Shown: piece by piece, positions 8,640 to 17,466 of the stretch | Layout of the letters: each line of letters starts with the position of its first letter | Position numbering within the stretch: the stretch's first letter is position 1 | Assembly (NCBI GenBank): GCA_900471485.1 | Contig: UCEU01000004.1 | Coordinates: forward strand, 157,900 to 221,899 | Reading direction: 5' to 3' | DNA length: 64,000 nucleotides | Source: Hyphomicrobiales bacterium | GTDB taxonomy: Bacteria > Pseudomonadota > Alphaproteobacteria > Rhizobiales > Rhizobiaceae | The notes under the pieces: generated by a model | The model's input: only the letters and a program-made list of their open reading frames with translations | Database searches by the model: none | Told to the model about the DNA's origin: nothing | Program-made: the position numbers and the translations under genes

Positions 8640-9782
8640 ATGCGATTGGCGACCAGTTCCGACGTAGAGTTCATCGTGGCGGCCTACGCGTCCGCTTTTG
8701 CTTTCAGTCGTGCCCGCACGACGGAGTATATCCAAAACACCGGCATCTCTAACTTTCATATCGTCGAGCACGCCGGCAGCCCCGCCGCAGTATTGGCCTT
8801 GATCGAAACAGGTCATTGGTTCGCTGGGAAAGTCGTGCCCGCCTGCAACATCGCGCACGTCGCCATCAGCCCTCAGTATCGTGGGATCGGTATCGCCGGG
8901 ACGATCCTGGATTTTGCAGCGGCTGAGGCGGTGAAACGCGGGGCAATGGTCGCGAGCCTCTTCGCATCCACGCGGCCGCTTTATCGAAAGTCCGGCTTCG
9001 AACTCGCAGGCTCGGAAATCATCTATGAGGCCGACACAAGCGAACTCTATAAGATAAAGCAACAGCTTCAATGCCGCCGCGTGGAGACGCCGCAGGCCCG
9101 GACGGCTATCGAGCCGATCTACGCGGAGCATTGCCAAACACAGGCGGGTGTCCTTGATCGCAGTAACGCCCACTGGCACGTACTGCTGCAAGCGTCGGGC
9201 GACGAACTTTCGACATATGTCTTTGAAGACGGTGGCCGTGATGCCGGTTATATCGTTCTGGACACAGGCAACCCGGAAGGGCTTGTCCTGCGCGATTGGG
9301 TCGCTCTCTCCGGCGCAACCGCGCGGCAAATCCTGAAATTCCTTGGCACCTTCTCGACGGTCTATCCTCGCGTCCGGTGGCACGGCGCACCCGAGGACGC
9401 ACTGACGTTCGAAATGCCTGACAAGGGCTGGCGGCTTATGCATCAGGAGGAATTCCTGATGCATATCCTGTCGCCGAAGCTCGCCCTCAGCACCCGGGGC
9501 TATGAGTGTGCGTCGGGACGATTGAGGATTGACGTTGTCGGTCCTTCACAGAAGCACTCGCTTCTGCTTAGCGTGGAAAATGGCATCGGCGCCTGCGAGG
9601 AGGATGTCTCAGGCCCTGCCGATATCACGATCGGCCTCGCTCAGTTCGCAACGCTGTACTCGGGTTTCCGCTCGGCGCGGTTTCTGGCGAGGGCGGGCTG
9701 GATTGTGGGCGAAACCACGGCGATAAAGCATTGTGACAGCATCTTCTCCGGTCCGAGCCCTTGGGTCGGCGAGCACTTTTAA
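8640..9782 (+). CDS. Eis-like GNAT N-acetyltransferase
   Basis: A 380-residue protein with the build of the Eis family. The N-terminal GNAT domain carries the acetyl-CoA loop in ISPQYRGIGIAGTILDFA (about residues 81-98). A second, degenerate GNAT-like part follows, and the C-terminal third resembles a sterol-carrier-protein fold, ending in the family's closing pattern FSGPSPWVGEHF. Eis proteins acetylate amines on aminoglycosides, lysines or small molecules. ATG 8640 follows AGAGGGGGAAG. The gene is 11 bases from the RpiR regulator gene and precedes amino-sugar genes, which suggests an amino-sugar amine as substrate; this is inference only. Confidence 0.75.
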   Translation: MRLATSSDVEFIVAAYASAFAFSRARTTEYIQNTGISNFHIVEHAGSPAAVLALIETGHWFAGKVVPACNIAHVAISPQYRGIGIAGTILDFAAAEAVKRGAMVASLFASTRPLYRKSGFELAGSEIIYEADTSELYKIKQQLQCRRVETPQARTAIEPIYAEHCQTQAGVLDRSNAHWHVLLQASGDELSTYVFEDGGRDAGYIVLDTGNPEGLVLRDWVALSGATARQILKFLGTFSTVYPRVRWHGAPEDALTFEMPDKGWRLMHQEEFLMHILSPKLALSTRGYECASGRLRIDVVGPSQKHSLLLSVENGIGACEEDVSGPADITIGLAQFATLYSGFRSARFLARAGWIVGETTAIKHCDSIFSGPSPWVGEHF

Positions 9783-9793
9783 GGATTAGGCAT

Positions 9794-10633
9794 TTGGATC
9801 CAGCTCCTCACATCGCGCTAATTGCCAGCATCCGGTCTCGCGCGCCAAACATGACGCGGGCCCTGCAGCGTGTTGCGAACCACGCCTTGGAGGATCCTCA
9901 GTCTGTCCTCTACAAGAGCATTACCGAACTCGCGGAGGACGCCCGGTCATCTGAAGCCAGTGTCATGCGCTTCTGCCGGGAGTTGGGCTTCGCCGGATTC
10001 CAGAACTTCAAGCTGGCGCTCGCCCAAGAGCTTGCCACCCAACAACAGACGAGTGCCGCTAGTGTCCAAGGCGATACGGTCAACGACCTGATCGAGACTG
10101 CTCGGACCGCTCTCAACGAGACCGAGAGGCTGCTTGATCGACGCACCATCGAGACGGTCGCGAACGAGCTGCTGAAGGCGAGCCATATCGAAATTTTCGG
10201 CGTCGCGGCGTCGGCCATCACCGCGCAATACCTCGAATACAAGCTCGCGCGGCTCGGCCTGCAGTCACATATTCCTCGTGACGCCCATCTCGCGACAATG
10301 GCTGCGGCGACATCCAGTTCGAAGGATGTCTTTTTCCTCGTTTCGAACTCGGGGTCGACGCTGGACACTGTCAAAATCGCGCAGCTTGCACATGCCCGCG
10401 GAGCGCGCGTTGTGGGGATTACCAGTCGCATCAAAAGTCCTCTTGCAGCGGTGTGCGACTTCGTTCTTCTTGCCTCGTGGCCCGAGACACCCCTTACAGG
10501 CGGAGCCTATCCTTCAAAGATCAGCGAGTTGCTGATTGTGGACGCGATCGCTTCATATATCACCAAGGATTCGCCGGAACGTGTTGATATCATTCGGGCA
10601 ACCGCACAAAGCGTAACCGATAGAAGCATATAA
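9794..10633 (+). CDS. MurR/RpiR family regulator (HTH plus SIS domain)
   Basis: Transcription regulator of 279 residues. An N-terminal RpiR helix-turn-helix (about 1-75, with LYKSITELAEDARSSEASVM and RFCRELGFAGFQNFK) precedes a sugar-phosphate-binding SIS domain (about 110-245, with EIFGVAASAITAQYLEYKLA and FLVSNSGSTLDTVKIA). RpiR proteins commonly control sialic acid and N-acetylmannosamine genes and sense a phosphosugar. No ATG lies near the family start; TTG 9794 is preceded by AAGGATTAGG. ATG 9851 would cut into the HTH, and TTG 9761 would overlap the previous gene. It probably regulates the downstream nanE operon. Confidence 0.88.
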   Translation: MDPAPHIALIASIRSRAPNMTRALQRVANHALEDPQSVLYKSITELAEDARSSEASVMRFCRELGFAGFQNFKLALAQELATQQQTSAASVQGDTVNDLIETARTALNETERLLDRRTIETVANELLKASHIEIFGVAASAITAQYLEYKLARLGLQSHIPRDAHLATMAAATSSSKDVFFLVSNSGSTLDTVKIAQLAHARGARVVGITSRIKSPLAAVCDFVLLASWPETPLTGGAYPSKISELLIVDAIASYITKDSPERVDIIRATAQSVTDRSI

Positions 10634-10674
10634 TTCCCAACCATCCGAAACCCGAACACGCCCCAAATCTTAAC

Positions 10675-10744
10675 TGAAATTAATTTTGGCGGAAATTTTC
10701 ATCAGAAAAAATATCTTGACGGATACCGTCGCTAATTCTAGCTT
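10675..10744 (+). promoter_or_regulatory. Promoter and possible RpiR operator upstream of nanE
   Basis: TTGACG (10716-10721), 17 bases, TAGCTT (10739-10744). Just upstream, TGAAATT (10675-10681) and AATTTTCA (10694-10701) make an imperfect inverted repeat that could be the RpiR site. The promoter lies inside the open frame upstream of GTG 10776, which supports that later start. Confidence 0.42.
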
Positions 10745-10775
10745 GATCCCAACAAAGAAAGCGGGAACTAAAACG

Positions 10776-11480
10776 GTGGCGCACATTCTGAAAGACCTGC
10801 AGGGCGAACTTGTCGTCTCCTGTCAGGCAGCGGAAGAAAGTCCGTTGTATCCCACCGAGATCATCGTCGCGCTCGCTCGCGCAGCGCAGATGGGTGGGGC
10901 GAAGGCCGTACGTATCGAGGGCGTTCGCAACGTGGCGGCTGTCCGCGGCGCGGTTACCGTACCGGTGATCGGCATCACGAAAATAGCCCAGCCAGACAGC
11001 GACGTTTACATCACGCCGACTGTCGGCGATGCGCAGCAACTCTGCGAGGCGGGTGCCGATATCGTGGCGTTCGACGCGACATTGCGTCAGCGCCCGTTCA
11101 GCGTGGCGGACATCACTTCCGAGATACATCGGGCCGGAAAGATAGCCATGGCCGATATCAGCACGCTGGAAGAAGCGAGGGAGGCAATGGCCTCTGGAGC
11201 CGACTTCGTGGGGACGACGCTGTCCGGATACACGCCATATTCCCCGCAGGTCGAGAATCCCGATTTCGGGTTGATGCGTGCCCTCGCGGCGGCAAGGATT
11301 CCTTTTGCGGCAGAGGGCCGTATCTGGGAGCCTGCCGAGGCCCGCCTCGCGCTCGAATTCGGCGCAACCTTCGTCGTCGTTGGTTCCGCCATCACCCGTC
11401 CCGACGTGATCACACGCCGATTCGCAGATGCTGTAGCCGCATTGCGGCTCGACCACGAGTACAATGGAGAAATGAAATGA
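10776..11480 (+). CDS. nanE: N-acetylmannosamine-6-phosphate 2-epimerase (NanE), divergent copy
   Basis: TIM-barrel epimerase of 234 residues, the usual NanE length, converting ManNAc-6-P to GlcNAc-6-P. It starts in the family manner (AHILKDLQGELVVSCQA), carries the catalytic lysine region as GITKIAQPDSDVYITP and the catalytic glutamate in AAEGRI, plus the phosphate-binding end FVVVGSAITRP. The lysine stretch is unusual: most NanE proteins have IKRDL, here it reads TKIAQ, though the lysine remains. GTG 10776 is chosen because it matches the family start; the open frame upstream contains the probable promoter. Overlaps the next gene by 4 bases. A second, more typical NanE domain lies at 17467. 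Confidence 0.85.
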   Translation: MAHILKDLQGELVVSCQAAEESPLYPTEIIVALARAAQMGGAKAVRIEGVRNVAAVRGAVTVPVIGITKIAQPDSDVYITPTVGDAQQLCEAGADIVAFDATLRQRPFSVADITSEIHRAGKIAMADISTLEEAREAMASGADFVGTTLSGYTPYSPQVENPDFGLMRALAAARIPFAAEGRIWEPAEARLALEFGATFVVVGSAITRPDVITRRFADAVAALRLDHEYNGEMK

Positions 11481-12490
11481 GCAGGAAATTTCGTGTAGCG
11501 GTCATCGGAGCCGGGTTCATGGGCTCGATGCATGCGCAAATCTTCGCCAGAGAGCCGCGTGCCGAGCTCGTTGCGATCGTCGACCAGAACATCGACCGTG
11601 CGACGCAGGTCGCCAAGGAGCTTGGAAGTAACGTCAAGGCCTATGCATCGCATGTGGAGCTTCTCGCTGCCGAAGAACTCGATCTCGTCAGCATCTGCAC
11701 GCCTGATCACCTGCATCTGGAGCCGGCACTTGCTATCGCCGCAAAGGGTATCAACCTCTTCGTGGAGAAGCCGATCGCTTCGACGATCGAAGATGCACAG
11801 AAGATCGTCGACGCCTGCAAAGCAAACAACGTCAAGCTCGGCATCGGATATCTGCTGCGCTTCGACCCCCGCTACTACAAGGCTCGCGAGCTGATCACTT
11901 CCGGCCAGATCGGTGCTCCCATCCACATCTACGCGCGTCGCAACAGCGCCAGGACGGAAGGTCCGAAGCGCTATGCGGGCACCCTCCCGCTCGCCCTGCA
12001 CGTCACAGTTCACGACGTCGACATGGTTCTTTGGATGCTGGAAGGGCAGACGCCTGTCAGCGTTTATGCGCAGCAGACGGACATCCTGCTCGGCTCGATC
12101 GGCACCCAGGACACGATCGCGGGCATTGTTCGCTTCTCCGGCGGCACGGTTGTCAACTTTGAGAGCGCCTGGTCGCTCCCGGCAGGCGCTCGCCACATGA
12201 TCGACGCTCGCATGGAATTGATCGGCACCGAGGGCTCGTTCGAGGTCCAGTGCGGCGATAGCGGCCTTTACTTCGCTGACAATCAGACCTCCCGGGAAAT
12301 CGACACCCAGCATTGGCCGATTATCGAAAACCGTGTTGGCGGCGATCTGAAGCTGCAGCTTGCCAGCGTTCTGGAGTGGCTCGATGGCGGCCCGTCACAA
12401 GTTGCAAGCGGTGAGGAAGCTATCCGTTCGTTGGAACTTACCCGCGCACTTATCCGCTCGGCCGAAACCGGGGAGGTTGTGAAGCTCTAA
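11477..12490 (+). CDS. Gfo/Idh/MocA family oxidoreductase
   Basis: NAD(P)-dependent sugar oxidoreductase of 337 residues. The N-terminal Rossmann motif is VAVIGAGFMGSMHAQIFA and the family's catalytic lysine sits in FVEKPIAS (about residue 97). The C-terminal domain contains HVTVHDVDMVLWMLEG with the usual histidine-aspartate pair. ATG overlaps the stop of nanE by 4 bases, so they are co-translated. In sialic acid operons a member of this family (NanX/YjhC) converts 2,7-anhydro-Neu5Ac; other members act on inositols or glucosides. Its position among NanE and NagB genes suggests an amino-sugar substrate. Confidence 0.88.
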   Translation: MSRKFRVAVIGAGFMGSMHAQIFAREPRAELVAIVDQNIDRATQVAKELGSNVKAYASHVELLAAEELDLVSICTPDHLHLEPALAIAAKGINLFVEKPIASTIEDAQKIVDACKANNVKLGIGYLLRFDPRYYKARELITSGQIGAPIHIYARRNSARTEGPKRYAGTLPLALHVTVHDVDMVLWMLEGQTPVSVYAQQTDILLGSIGTQDTIAGIVRFSGGTVVNFESAWSLPAGARHMIDARMELIGTEGSFEVQCGDSGLYFADNQTSREIDTQHWPIIENRVGGDLKLQLASVLEWLDGGPSQVASGEEAIRSLELTRALIRSAETGEVVKL

Positions 12491-12544
12491 TCCGAAACTG
12501 CCCAAGAATCCACGCAACTCATTGAAGATGAAAAGGGGAATGAC

Positions 12545-13837
12545 ATGAAAAGACGCAACCTTCTTGCTTTGACGATCGCACTTTCGGCGACAGCCGCGCT
12601 GCCTGTATTCGCGCAGGATGCGGCCAAGCCGTACGAAGGAACGCAACTCTCCGTCCTGATGGAAGGCCATCCTACCACCGATGGCATCCAGGCTATGCTT
12701 CCGGAGTTCACCAAGGAAACGGGTATCGAAGTCCAGCTCGAGGTCGTGCCGGAATCCGATATCACGGCCAAGATGCTTCTCGAGTTCTCTTCTGGCTCCG
12801 GTCGCTATGATGTTGTCCAGAACAACATCATCTACATTCCCGGCTTCGTTAAGGCGGGATACATCGATCCGCTCGACGAACTGGCAACCAAGCTTCCGAA
12901 GTACCTCGACAAATCTGACTTCGTTCCGGGTTACCTGAACACCAACGTCGTTGACGGCAAGCTCTACGGCCTGCCCGTTTACGGCGAGAGCACCTTCCTG
13001 ATGTACAGGAAGGATCTCTTCGAGCAGTACGGCATCCAGCCTCCGAAGACCTTCGATGATGTCACCGCCGCGGCGAAGACGATCAAGGAAAAGTCGGACG
13101 GCAAGATCGCCGGCATCACCATGCGCGGCGCCCAGGGTATCCAGAACGTCTACGTTTGGGCCGGTTGGCTGTGGGGTTATGGCGGCGAGTTCATCAACAG
13201 TGATGGCAAGTCCGCTCTCGGCACGGATGAGGCAGCCAAGTCCCTCGATGCTTTCGCGACGACGCTTCGCGAATACGGTCCAGTGGGCGTCGGCAACTTC
13301 GGTTGGGAAGAAAACCGCGTCCTGTTCCAGCAGGGCAAGGCTGGCATGACCATGGACGCTACCGTCAACGGCGCGTTCAACGAAGATCCGTCGGTTTCGT
13401 CGGTCGTCGGCAAGGTCGGCTATGTTCCGGTCCCGGCACAGAGCGACAAGCTGAAGGGTGGTTCGTCTTCTCTGGCGGTGCATAGCCTCTATGTCACCAA
13501 CGCCTCGCAGCAGAAGGAAGCAGCATGGCTGTTCGCATCCTGGGCAACCGCCAAGGAGCAGCAGATCAAGTCCTTCGGCATCGCACCGAATTCCGGTGTC
13601 ACCTCGCAGGCCGCGTTGAATTCCGAAGAGTTCAACAAGCGCTATGGTGCTTTCAAGGACGCTATGCTCGGATCCATCGCGAACGGCAACCCGCAGTACC
13701 TGCCGACCGTTCAGGCCGCGAACGAGATCATCAACAATGCCGGCATCGCCGTCTCCAAGGCCATTGCCGGAACGGCTTCCGCCAAGGATGCTCTCGCCGA
13801 AGCAAACACCGCCAACGACGCGGCGCTCGCACGTTAA
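12545..13837 (+). CDS. Sugar ABC transporter substrate-binding protein (family 1)
   Basis: Periplasmic binding protein of 430 residues. The signal peptide MKRRNLLALTIALSATAAL ends with a probable cleavage after VFA (about 23). The body shows family 1 hallmarks: TGIEVQLEVVPESD, GSGRYDVVQ, GLPVYGESTFLMYRKDLFEQ and GKAGMTMDAT. It belongs to the importer encoded by the next three genes. AAAAGGGG precedes the ATG. A 12-base-pair hairpin follows the stop codon. Codon use favours common rhizobial codons more strongly than the neighbours, fitting a highly expressed binding protein. Confidence 0.9.
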   Translation: MKRRNLLALTIALSATAALPVFAQDAAKPYEGTQLSVLMEGHPTTDGIQAMLPEFTKETGIEVQLEVVPESDITAKMLLEFSSGSGRYDVVQNNIIYIPGFVKAGYIDPLDELATKLPKYLDKSDFVPGYLNTNVVDGKLYGLPVYGESTFLMYRKDLFEQYGIQPPKTFDDVTAAAKTIKEKSDGKIAGITMRGAQGIQNVYVWAGWLWGYGGEFINSDGKSALGTDEAAKSLDAFATTLREYGPVGVGNFGWEENRVLFQQGKAGMTMDATVNGAFNEDPSVSSVVGKVGYVPVPAQSDKLKGGSSSLAVHSLYVTNASQQKEAAWLFASWATAKEQQIKSFGIAPNSGVTSQAALNSEEFNKRYGAFKDAMLGSIANGNPQYLPTVQAANEIINNAGIAVSKAIAGTASAKDALAEANTANDAALAR

Positions 13838-13847
13838 GGAAAACGAC

Positions 13848-13875
13848 ACCACGTCCGGGGAAACCCGGACGTGGT
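13848..13875 (+). promoter_or_regulatory. Intercistronic hairpin after the binding-protein gene
   Basis: Perfect 12-base-pair stem ACCACGTCCGGG (13848-13859) / CCCGGACGTGGT (13864-13875) closed by a GAAA tetraloop. No T tract follows, so it is better read as an mRNA-stabilising or processing element, protecting the binding-protein message, than as a full terminator. Confidence 0.7.
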
Positions 13876-13894
13876 CCATAATTTGGGGATCGTG

Positions 13895-14767
13895 ATGTCC
13901 AGGGACGCAACGAAACTTTTCTATCAGCCAGTCATCGCGTTCTTTGGAACTGCCTCGGTGATCATCACCGTCTACGTGCTCTGGCTGACATTGCACAACA
14001 TCAGCTTGCTGCGACCTGGAAGCGAACAATTCATCGGCCTCCAGAACTATGCACGGCTTCTGTTCGATGCTCGGGGACTGAGCGCACTTTGGAGGACTGT
14101 CCTCTTCACGGTCTGCGCAACGGCAATCGAGCTTGTACTCGGACTGGCGATCGCATTGCTCCTCGACAAGGAATTTCACGGCAAGAAGATTGCCCGCGCG
14201 ATCATGCTTGTTCCGATCGTCATGACACCGATTGTTGTCGGCCTTACGTGGCGCTTCATGTTCGATCCATCGAGCGGAATGGCGAACTATCTCCTGTCCT
14301 TGATCCATCTCGGACCTGTCGATTGGCTAGGAAATCCCAGCGTCGCGATCTTCTCCGTGATGATTGCCGACATCTGGCAGTGGACGCCATTCGTCGTGCT
14401 CTTGACGATGGCTTCGCTTGAATCCTTGCCTGGCGACCCGCAGAATGCCGCACGTGTGGATGGCGCGAGGGAATGGCAAGTGCTGTGGCACATCACATTG
14501 CCCGCCTTGCATCGCGCACTTCTCGTCGTCGCGCTGATCCGAGCCATCGACAGCGTGAAGACCTTCGACATCTTCTACATCATGACCCGCGGCGGCCCGG
14601 CGTTGTCGACGGAAACGCTCAATCTCTACGGCTACATCTCCGCCTTCACGAACTTCGACATCTCCTACTCGCTCACGATTGCGATGATCCTGACGATCTT
14701 CACCAACGTCGCCCTGCTTCTGCTGTATAACCTAGCCTTCAAGGCTCAGGCGAGAGGAGCCGCATAA
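13895..14767 (+). CDS. Sugar ABC transporter permease (MalF/UgpA type)
   Basis: Inner-membrane subunit of 290 residues with six predicted helices. The coupling loop DPQNAARVDGAREWQVLWHI shows the EAA signature (AARVDGA). ATG 13895 is used because the frame upstream runs into the hairpin and has no ribosome binding site. Its stop overlaps the start of the second permease by one base (TAATG). Probably pairs with that protein as the heterodimeric channel for the binding protein at 12545. Confidence 0.88.
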   Translation: MSRDATKLFYQPVIAFFGTASVIITVYVLWLTLHNISLLRPGSEQFIGLQNYARLLFDARGLSALWRTVLFTVCATAIELVLGLAIALLLDKEFHGKKIARAIMLVPIVMTPIVVGLTWRFMFDPSSGMANYLLSLIHLGPVDWLGNPSVAIFSVMIADIWQWTPFVVLLTMASLESLPGDPQNAARVDGAREWQVLWHITLPALHRALLVVALIRAIDSVKTFDIFYIMTRGGPALSTETLNLYGYISAFTNFDISYSLTIAMILTIFTNVALLLLYNLAFKAQARGAA

Positions 14768-15576
14768 TGCGCAAGCTGCTATTTTACGTCGCCATCCTCC
14801 TCCTCCTGGTTGCCGTTCTTTTCCCGCTCTACTGGGTCGTGGTGACCTCGGTGAAAACGACAAAGGACGCGTTCGCCATTCCGCCGGTCTGGTTCTTTGA
14901 GCCAACCTGGGAGAACTACCATCGCATCCTGAACAATGGCCCGTTCATCCGGGCGTTCTTCAACAGCGTGCTCATATCGTTCAGCGCGAGCATCATTTCG
15001 GTGATGATCGGGGCGCTGGCCGCTTACGGCCTCGTCGCCCAGGATGAGCCTGTTCGCCGCAAGAACGAGAAGTTCGTTCTAAGCCTGCACATTGCGCCGC
15101 CGCTGATCTTCATCATTCCGACCTACTTCCTAGCCGCACAACTCAAGCTGCTCAACAATCACTGGGTGATCATTGCGGTCTACGCATTCATTAACGTGCC
15201 GTTCGCGATTTCCCTTCTCATCACCTTCTTCGAGGATATTCCAAGGGAGTTGCGGGATGCGGCAAAAGTGGATGGTGCGCGTGAACTGACGATCTTCTGG
15301 AACGTATTCCTGCCGGTCGCGAAAGGCGGGATCGTTGCAACGCTCATCCTTTGTGTCCTCTTCACATGGAATGAATTCTTCGTCGCCCTCGTTCTCACAG
15401 GACGAGACACTCAAACCCTGCCTGTCAGCATCACTTCGTTCCTGACGTTCCAAGGCGTTCAGTGGGGTCCTCTCACCGCGGCCGCAACGCTCGTGATGCT
15501 GCCAATGCTGGTGCTTGGCATGCTGGTTCAAGGACAAGTCGTACGCGGCATGTCGCTCGGCAGTATTAAAGGATGA
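14767..15576 (+). CDS. Sugar ABC transporter permease (MalG/UgpE type)
   Basis: Second inner-membrane subunit, 269 residues. The N-terminal helix is followed by the MalG-type pattern PLYWVVVTSVKTTKDAF, and the coupling loop is IPRELRDAAKVDGARELTIF, a good EAA motif. Starts one base into the previous stop and its own stop overlaps the ATPase start by three bases, so translation of the transporter is coupled throughout. Confidence 0.9.
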   Translation: MRKLLFYVAILLLLVAVLFPLYWVVVTSVKTTKDAFAIPPVWFFEPTWENYHRILNNGPFIRAFFNSVLISFSASIISVMIGALAAYGLVAQDEPVRRKNEKFVLSLHIAPPLIFIIPTYFLAAQLKLLNNHWVIIAVYAFINVPFAISLLITFFEDIPRELRDAAKVDGARELTIFWNVFLPVAKGGIVATLILCVLFTWNEFFVALVLTGRDTQTLPVSITSFLTFQGVQWGPLTAAATLVMLPMLVLGMLVQGQVVRGMSLGSIKG

Positions 15577-16673
15577 TCGGCATGACTATCGCCACCAACA
15601 ACTCTCTGTCTCTTCGCAAGATCACCAAATCATACGGCGATGTCTCGGTCCTCAAGGGAATCGACGTCGAGGTTTCCGAAGGCGACTTCATCGTACTGCT
15701 CGGACCCTCGGGCTGTGGCAAGTCCACGCTTTTGCATGCGATCGCGGGACTGCATTCGATCGACAAGGGTAATATCGTGATCCAAGGCAAGGATGTCACC
15801 GATATCCCGACGCGAGAACGCGACGTCGCAATGGTGTTTCAGAGCTATGCGCTCTATCCCAACATGACGGTAGCGCAGAACATCGGGTTCCCGCTGCGCA
15901 TGCGCAAGCTTTCCCGCGAAGCAATCGCCGAGAGCGTTGCCGAAGTGGCGAAGCTTCTGCAGATCGAGCCGCTTCTCGAGCGAAAGCCACGCGAGTTATC
16001 CGGTGGCCAGAGGCAGCGCGTCGCCATCGGACGCGCGCTGGTCCGCGATCCGAAGGTCTTTCTCTTCGATGAGCCGCTGTCGAACCTAGACGCGACGCTG
16101 CGCGTCGAGACCCGTGCGGAGATCAAGAGGCTGCACGAGCGCATTGGCAAGACCATGATTTATGTGACCCATGATCAGATCGAAGCAATGACCCTCGCAA
16201 CCCGGATCGTGGTCATGAACAAGGGCGACATCCAGCAGATCGGAACGCCCTACGAGGTCTATCACAAGCCGGCGAACACCTTCGTTGCCCGCTTCGTCGG
16301 CTCGCCCTCGATGCAGTTCATCACCGGACGAATTCTCAAGAGCCGGGAGGGCGTCAGTTTCAGCGATGGAAAGGATTGGACCCTGCCGCTTCCATTCTCG
16401 GATTTGGTAGCCGATCCGAACAGGGACGTGATCCTCGGCGTGAGGCCGGAACATATCAAGCTCGTGTCCGCCGACCAGGAAGGGCATGGGGCTCTGGTCG
16501 ATCTCGTGGAGTCAACGGGTCCTGAAGACAACGTTACCTTATCCGTCAATGGCCAGAAGGTGACTGCGCGCCTGGAGACCGGCAGCACGAAGTCTGGCCA
16601 GACGGTAAAGGTGCAGATTGCAACGGACAAGGTCTCGCTCTTCGATGCGGCGAGCGGAAAACGCCTGAACTAA
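15573..16673 (+). CDS. Sugar ABC transporter ATP-binding protein (MsmK/UgpC/MalK type)
   Basis: ATPase of 366 residues: Walker A GPSGCGKST (about 47-55), Q-loop VFQSYALYP, signature LSGGQRQR, Walker B VFLFDEPLSNLD and switch VTHDQ. A C-terminal TOBE-type regulatory region (about 245-360, including GVRPEHIKLV) marks the carbohydrate importer subfamily. ATG 15573 overlaps the permease stop; ATG 15582 is also possible. It completes the importer started at 12545 and could also serve the orphan binding protein at 5817, since MalK-type ATPases are often shared. Confidence 0.9.
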   Translation: MIGMTIATNNSLSLRKITKSYGDVSVLKGIDVEVSEGDFIVLLGPSGCGKSTLLHAIAGLHSIDKGNIVIQGKDVTDIPTRERDVAMVFQSYALYPNMTVAQNIGFPLRMRKLSREAIAESVAEVAKLLQIEPLLERKPRELSGGQRQRVAIGRALVRDPKVFLFDEPLSNLDATLRVETRAEIKRLHERIGKTMIYVTHDQIEAMTLATRIVVMNKGDIQQIGTPYEVYHKPANTFVARFVGSPSMQFITGRILKSREGVSFSDGKDWTLPLPFSDLVADPNRDVILGVRPEHIKLVSADQEGHGALVDLVESTGPEDNVTLSVNGQKVTARLETGSTKSGQTVKVQIATDKVSLFDAASGKRLN

Positions 16674-16684
16674 ACGGAACGGTC

Positions 16685-17440
16685 ATGAATATCATTATCA
16701 AGGATTCGGCCGCGGACGCCTCCGCAGCCGTCGCGGATGTCCTTTTGCGCCAGCTTGCTCACAAGCCTGGCAGCGTTCTGGGGCTTCCGACAGGCGGCAC
16801 GCCATTGGGCGTATATGCCAATGTCCGCCAGGCGCATGAACAGGGTAGAGCTTCGTTTGCATCCGCAACAACGTTCAATCTGGACGAATACATCGGGCTT
16901 CCTGCGGAAGATCCTGCGTCCTATGCGCACTACATGCGCGAAAATCTGTTCGCTCATGTCAATATCGACCTCGATCGTGCACACATACCGAGTGGCATGG
17001 CCGAAGATCCAAGTATTGAGGCAGCCCGCTACGAGGCGCTGATCGCGGCCCATGGCGGCATAGATCTGATGTTGCTCGGCCTCGGGCGAAACGCCCACAT
17101 CGGGTTCAACGAGCCCGGTTCCGCGCATGATTCGAGAACCCGGCGCGTCTCGTTGACCCCGTCGACCATCGAGGCAAATGCCGGCTACTTCGAACCCGGC
17201 GCACGTCAACCGTCCCACGCAATCACGATGGGTATCGGGACCATTCTGGAATGCCGAAAGATCGTCGTTCTGGCAACGGGACTCGAGAAGGCGGAAGCGG
17301 TAGCCGCGAGCGTGAACGGACCATCGTCGGAAGACGTTCCCGGATCTGCACTGATATGGCATCCGGATACCACGTTCGTACTCGATAGGGCGGCTGCTCG
17401 GCATATCGAGCGGGCGAAGATACGGGAGCTGGAAGCTTGA
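16685..17440 (+). CDS. nagB: Glucosamine-6-phosphate deaminase (NagB)
   Basis: Converts glucosamine-6-phosphate to fructose-6-phosphate and ammonia in the cytoplasm. The 251-residue protein has the family landmarks: substrate loop GLPTGGTPLGVYA, FNLDEYIGLP with the catalytic aspartate, GLGRNAHIGFNEPGS with the catalytic histidine, and the end segment TMGIGTILECRKIVVLATGLEKAEA. The short length places it with the compact NagB enzymes. It supplies the last step of amino-sugar catabolism for the operon. No NagA deacetylase gene lies nearby. Confidence 0.9.
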   Translation: MNIIIKDSAADASAAVADVLLRQLAHKPGSVLGLPTGGTPLGVYANVRQAHEQGRASFASATTFNLDEYIGLPAEDPASYAHYMRENLFAHVNIDLDRAHIPSGMAEDPSIEAARYEALIAAHGGIDLMLLGLGRNAHIGFNEPGSAHDSRTRRVSLTPSTIEANAGYFEPGARQPSHAITMGIGTILECRKIVVLATGLEKAEAVAASVNGPSSEDVPGSALIWHPDTTFVLDRAAARHIERAKIRELEA

Positions 17441-17466
17441 CAAGCGACATCGGAAACGGAGCCACC

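Noticed and set aside
12395..14308. Minus-strand open frame of 637 codons
   Set aside because: Antisense to the oxidoreductase, binding-protein and permease genes; its protein has no family pattern and is rich in residues expected from the reverse complement of high-GC codons.
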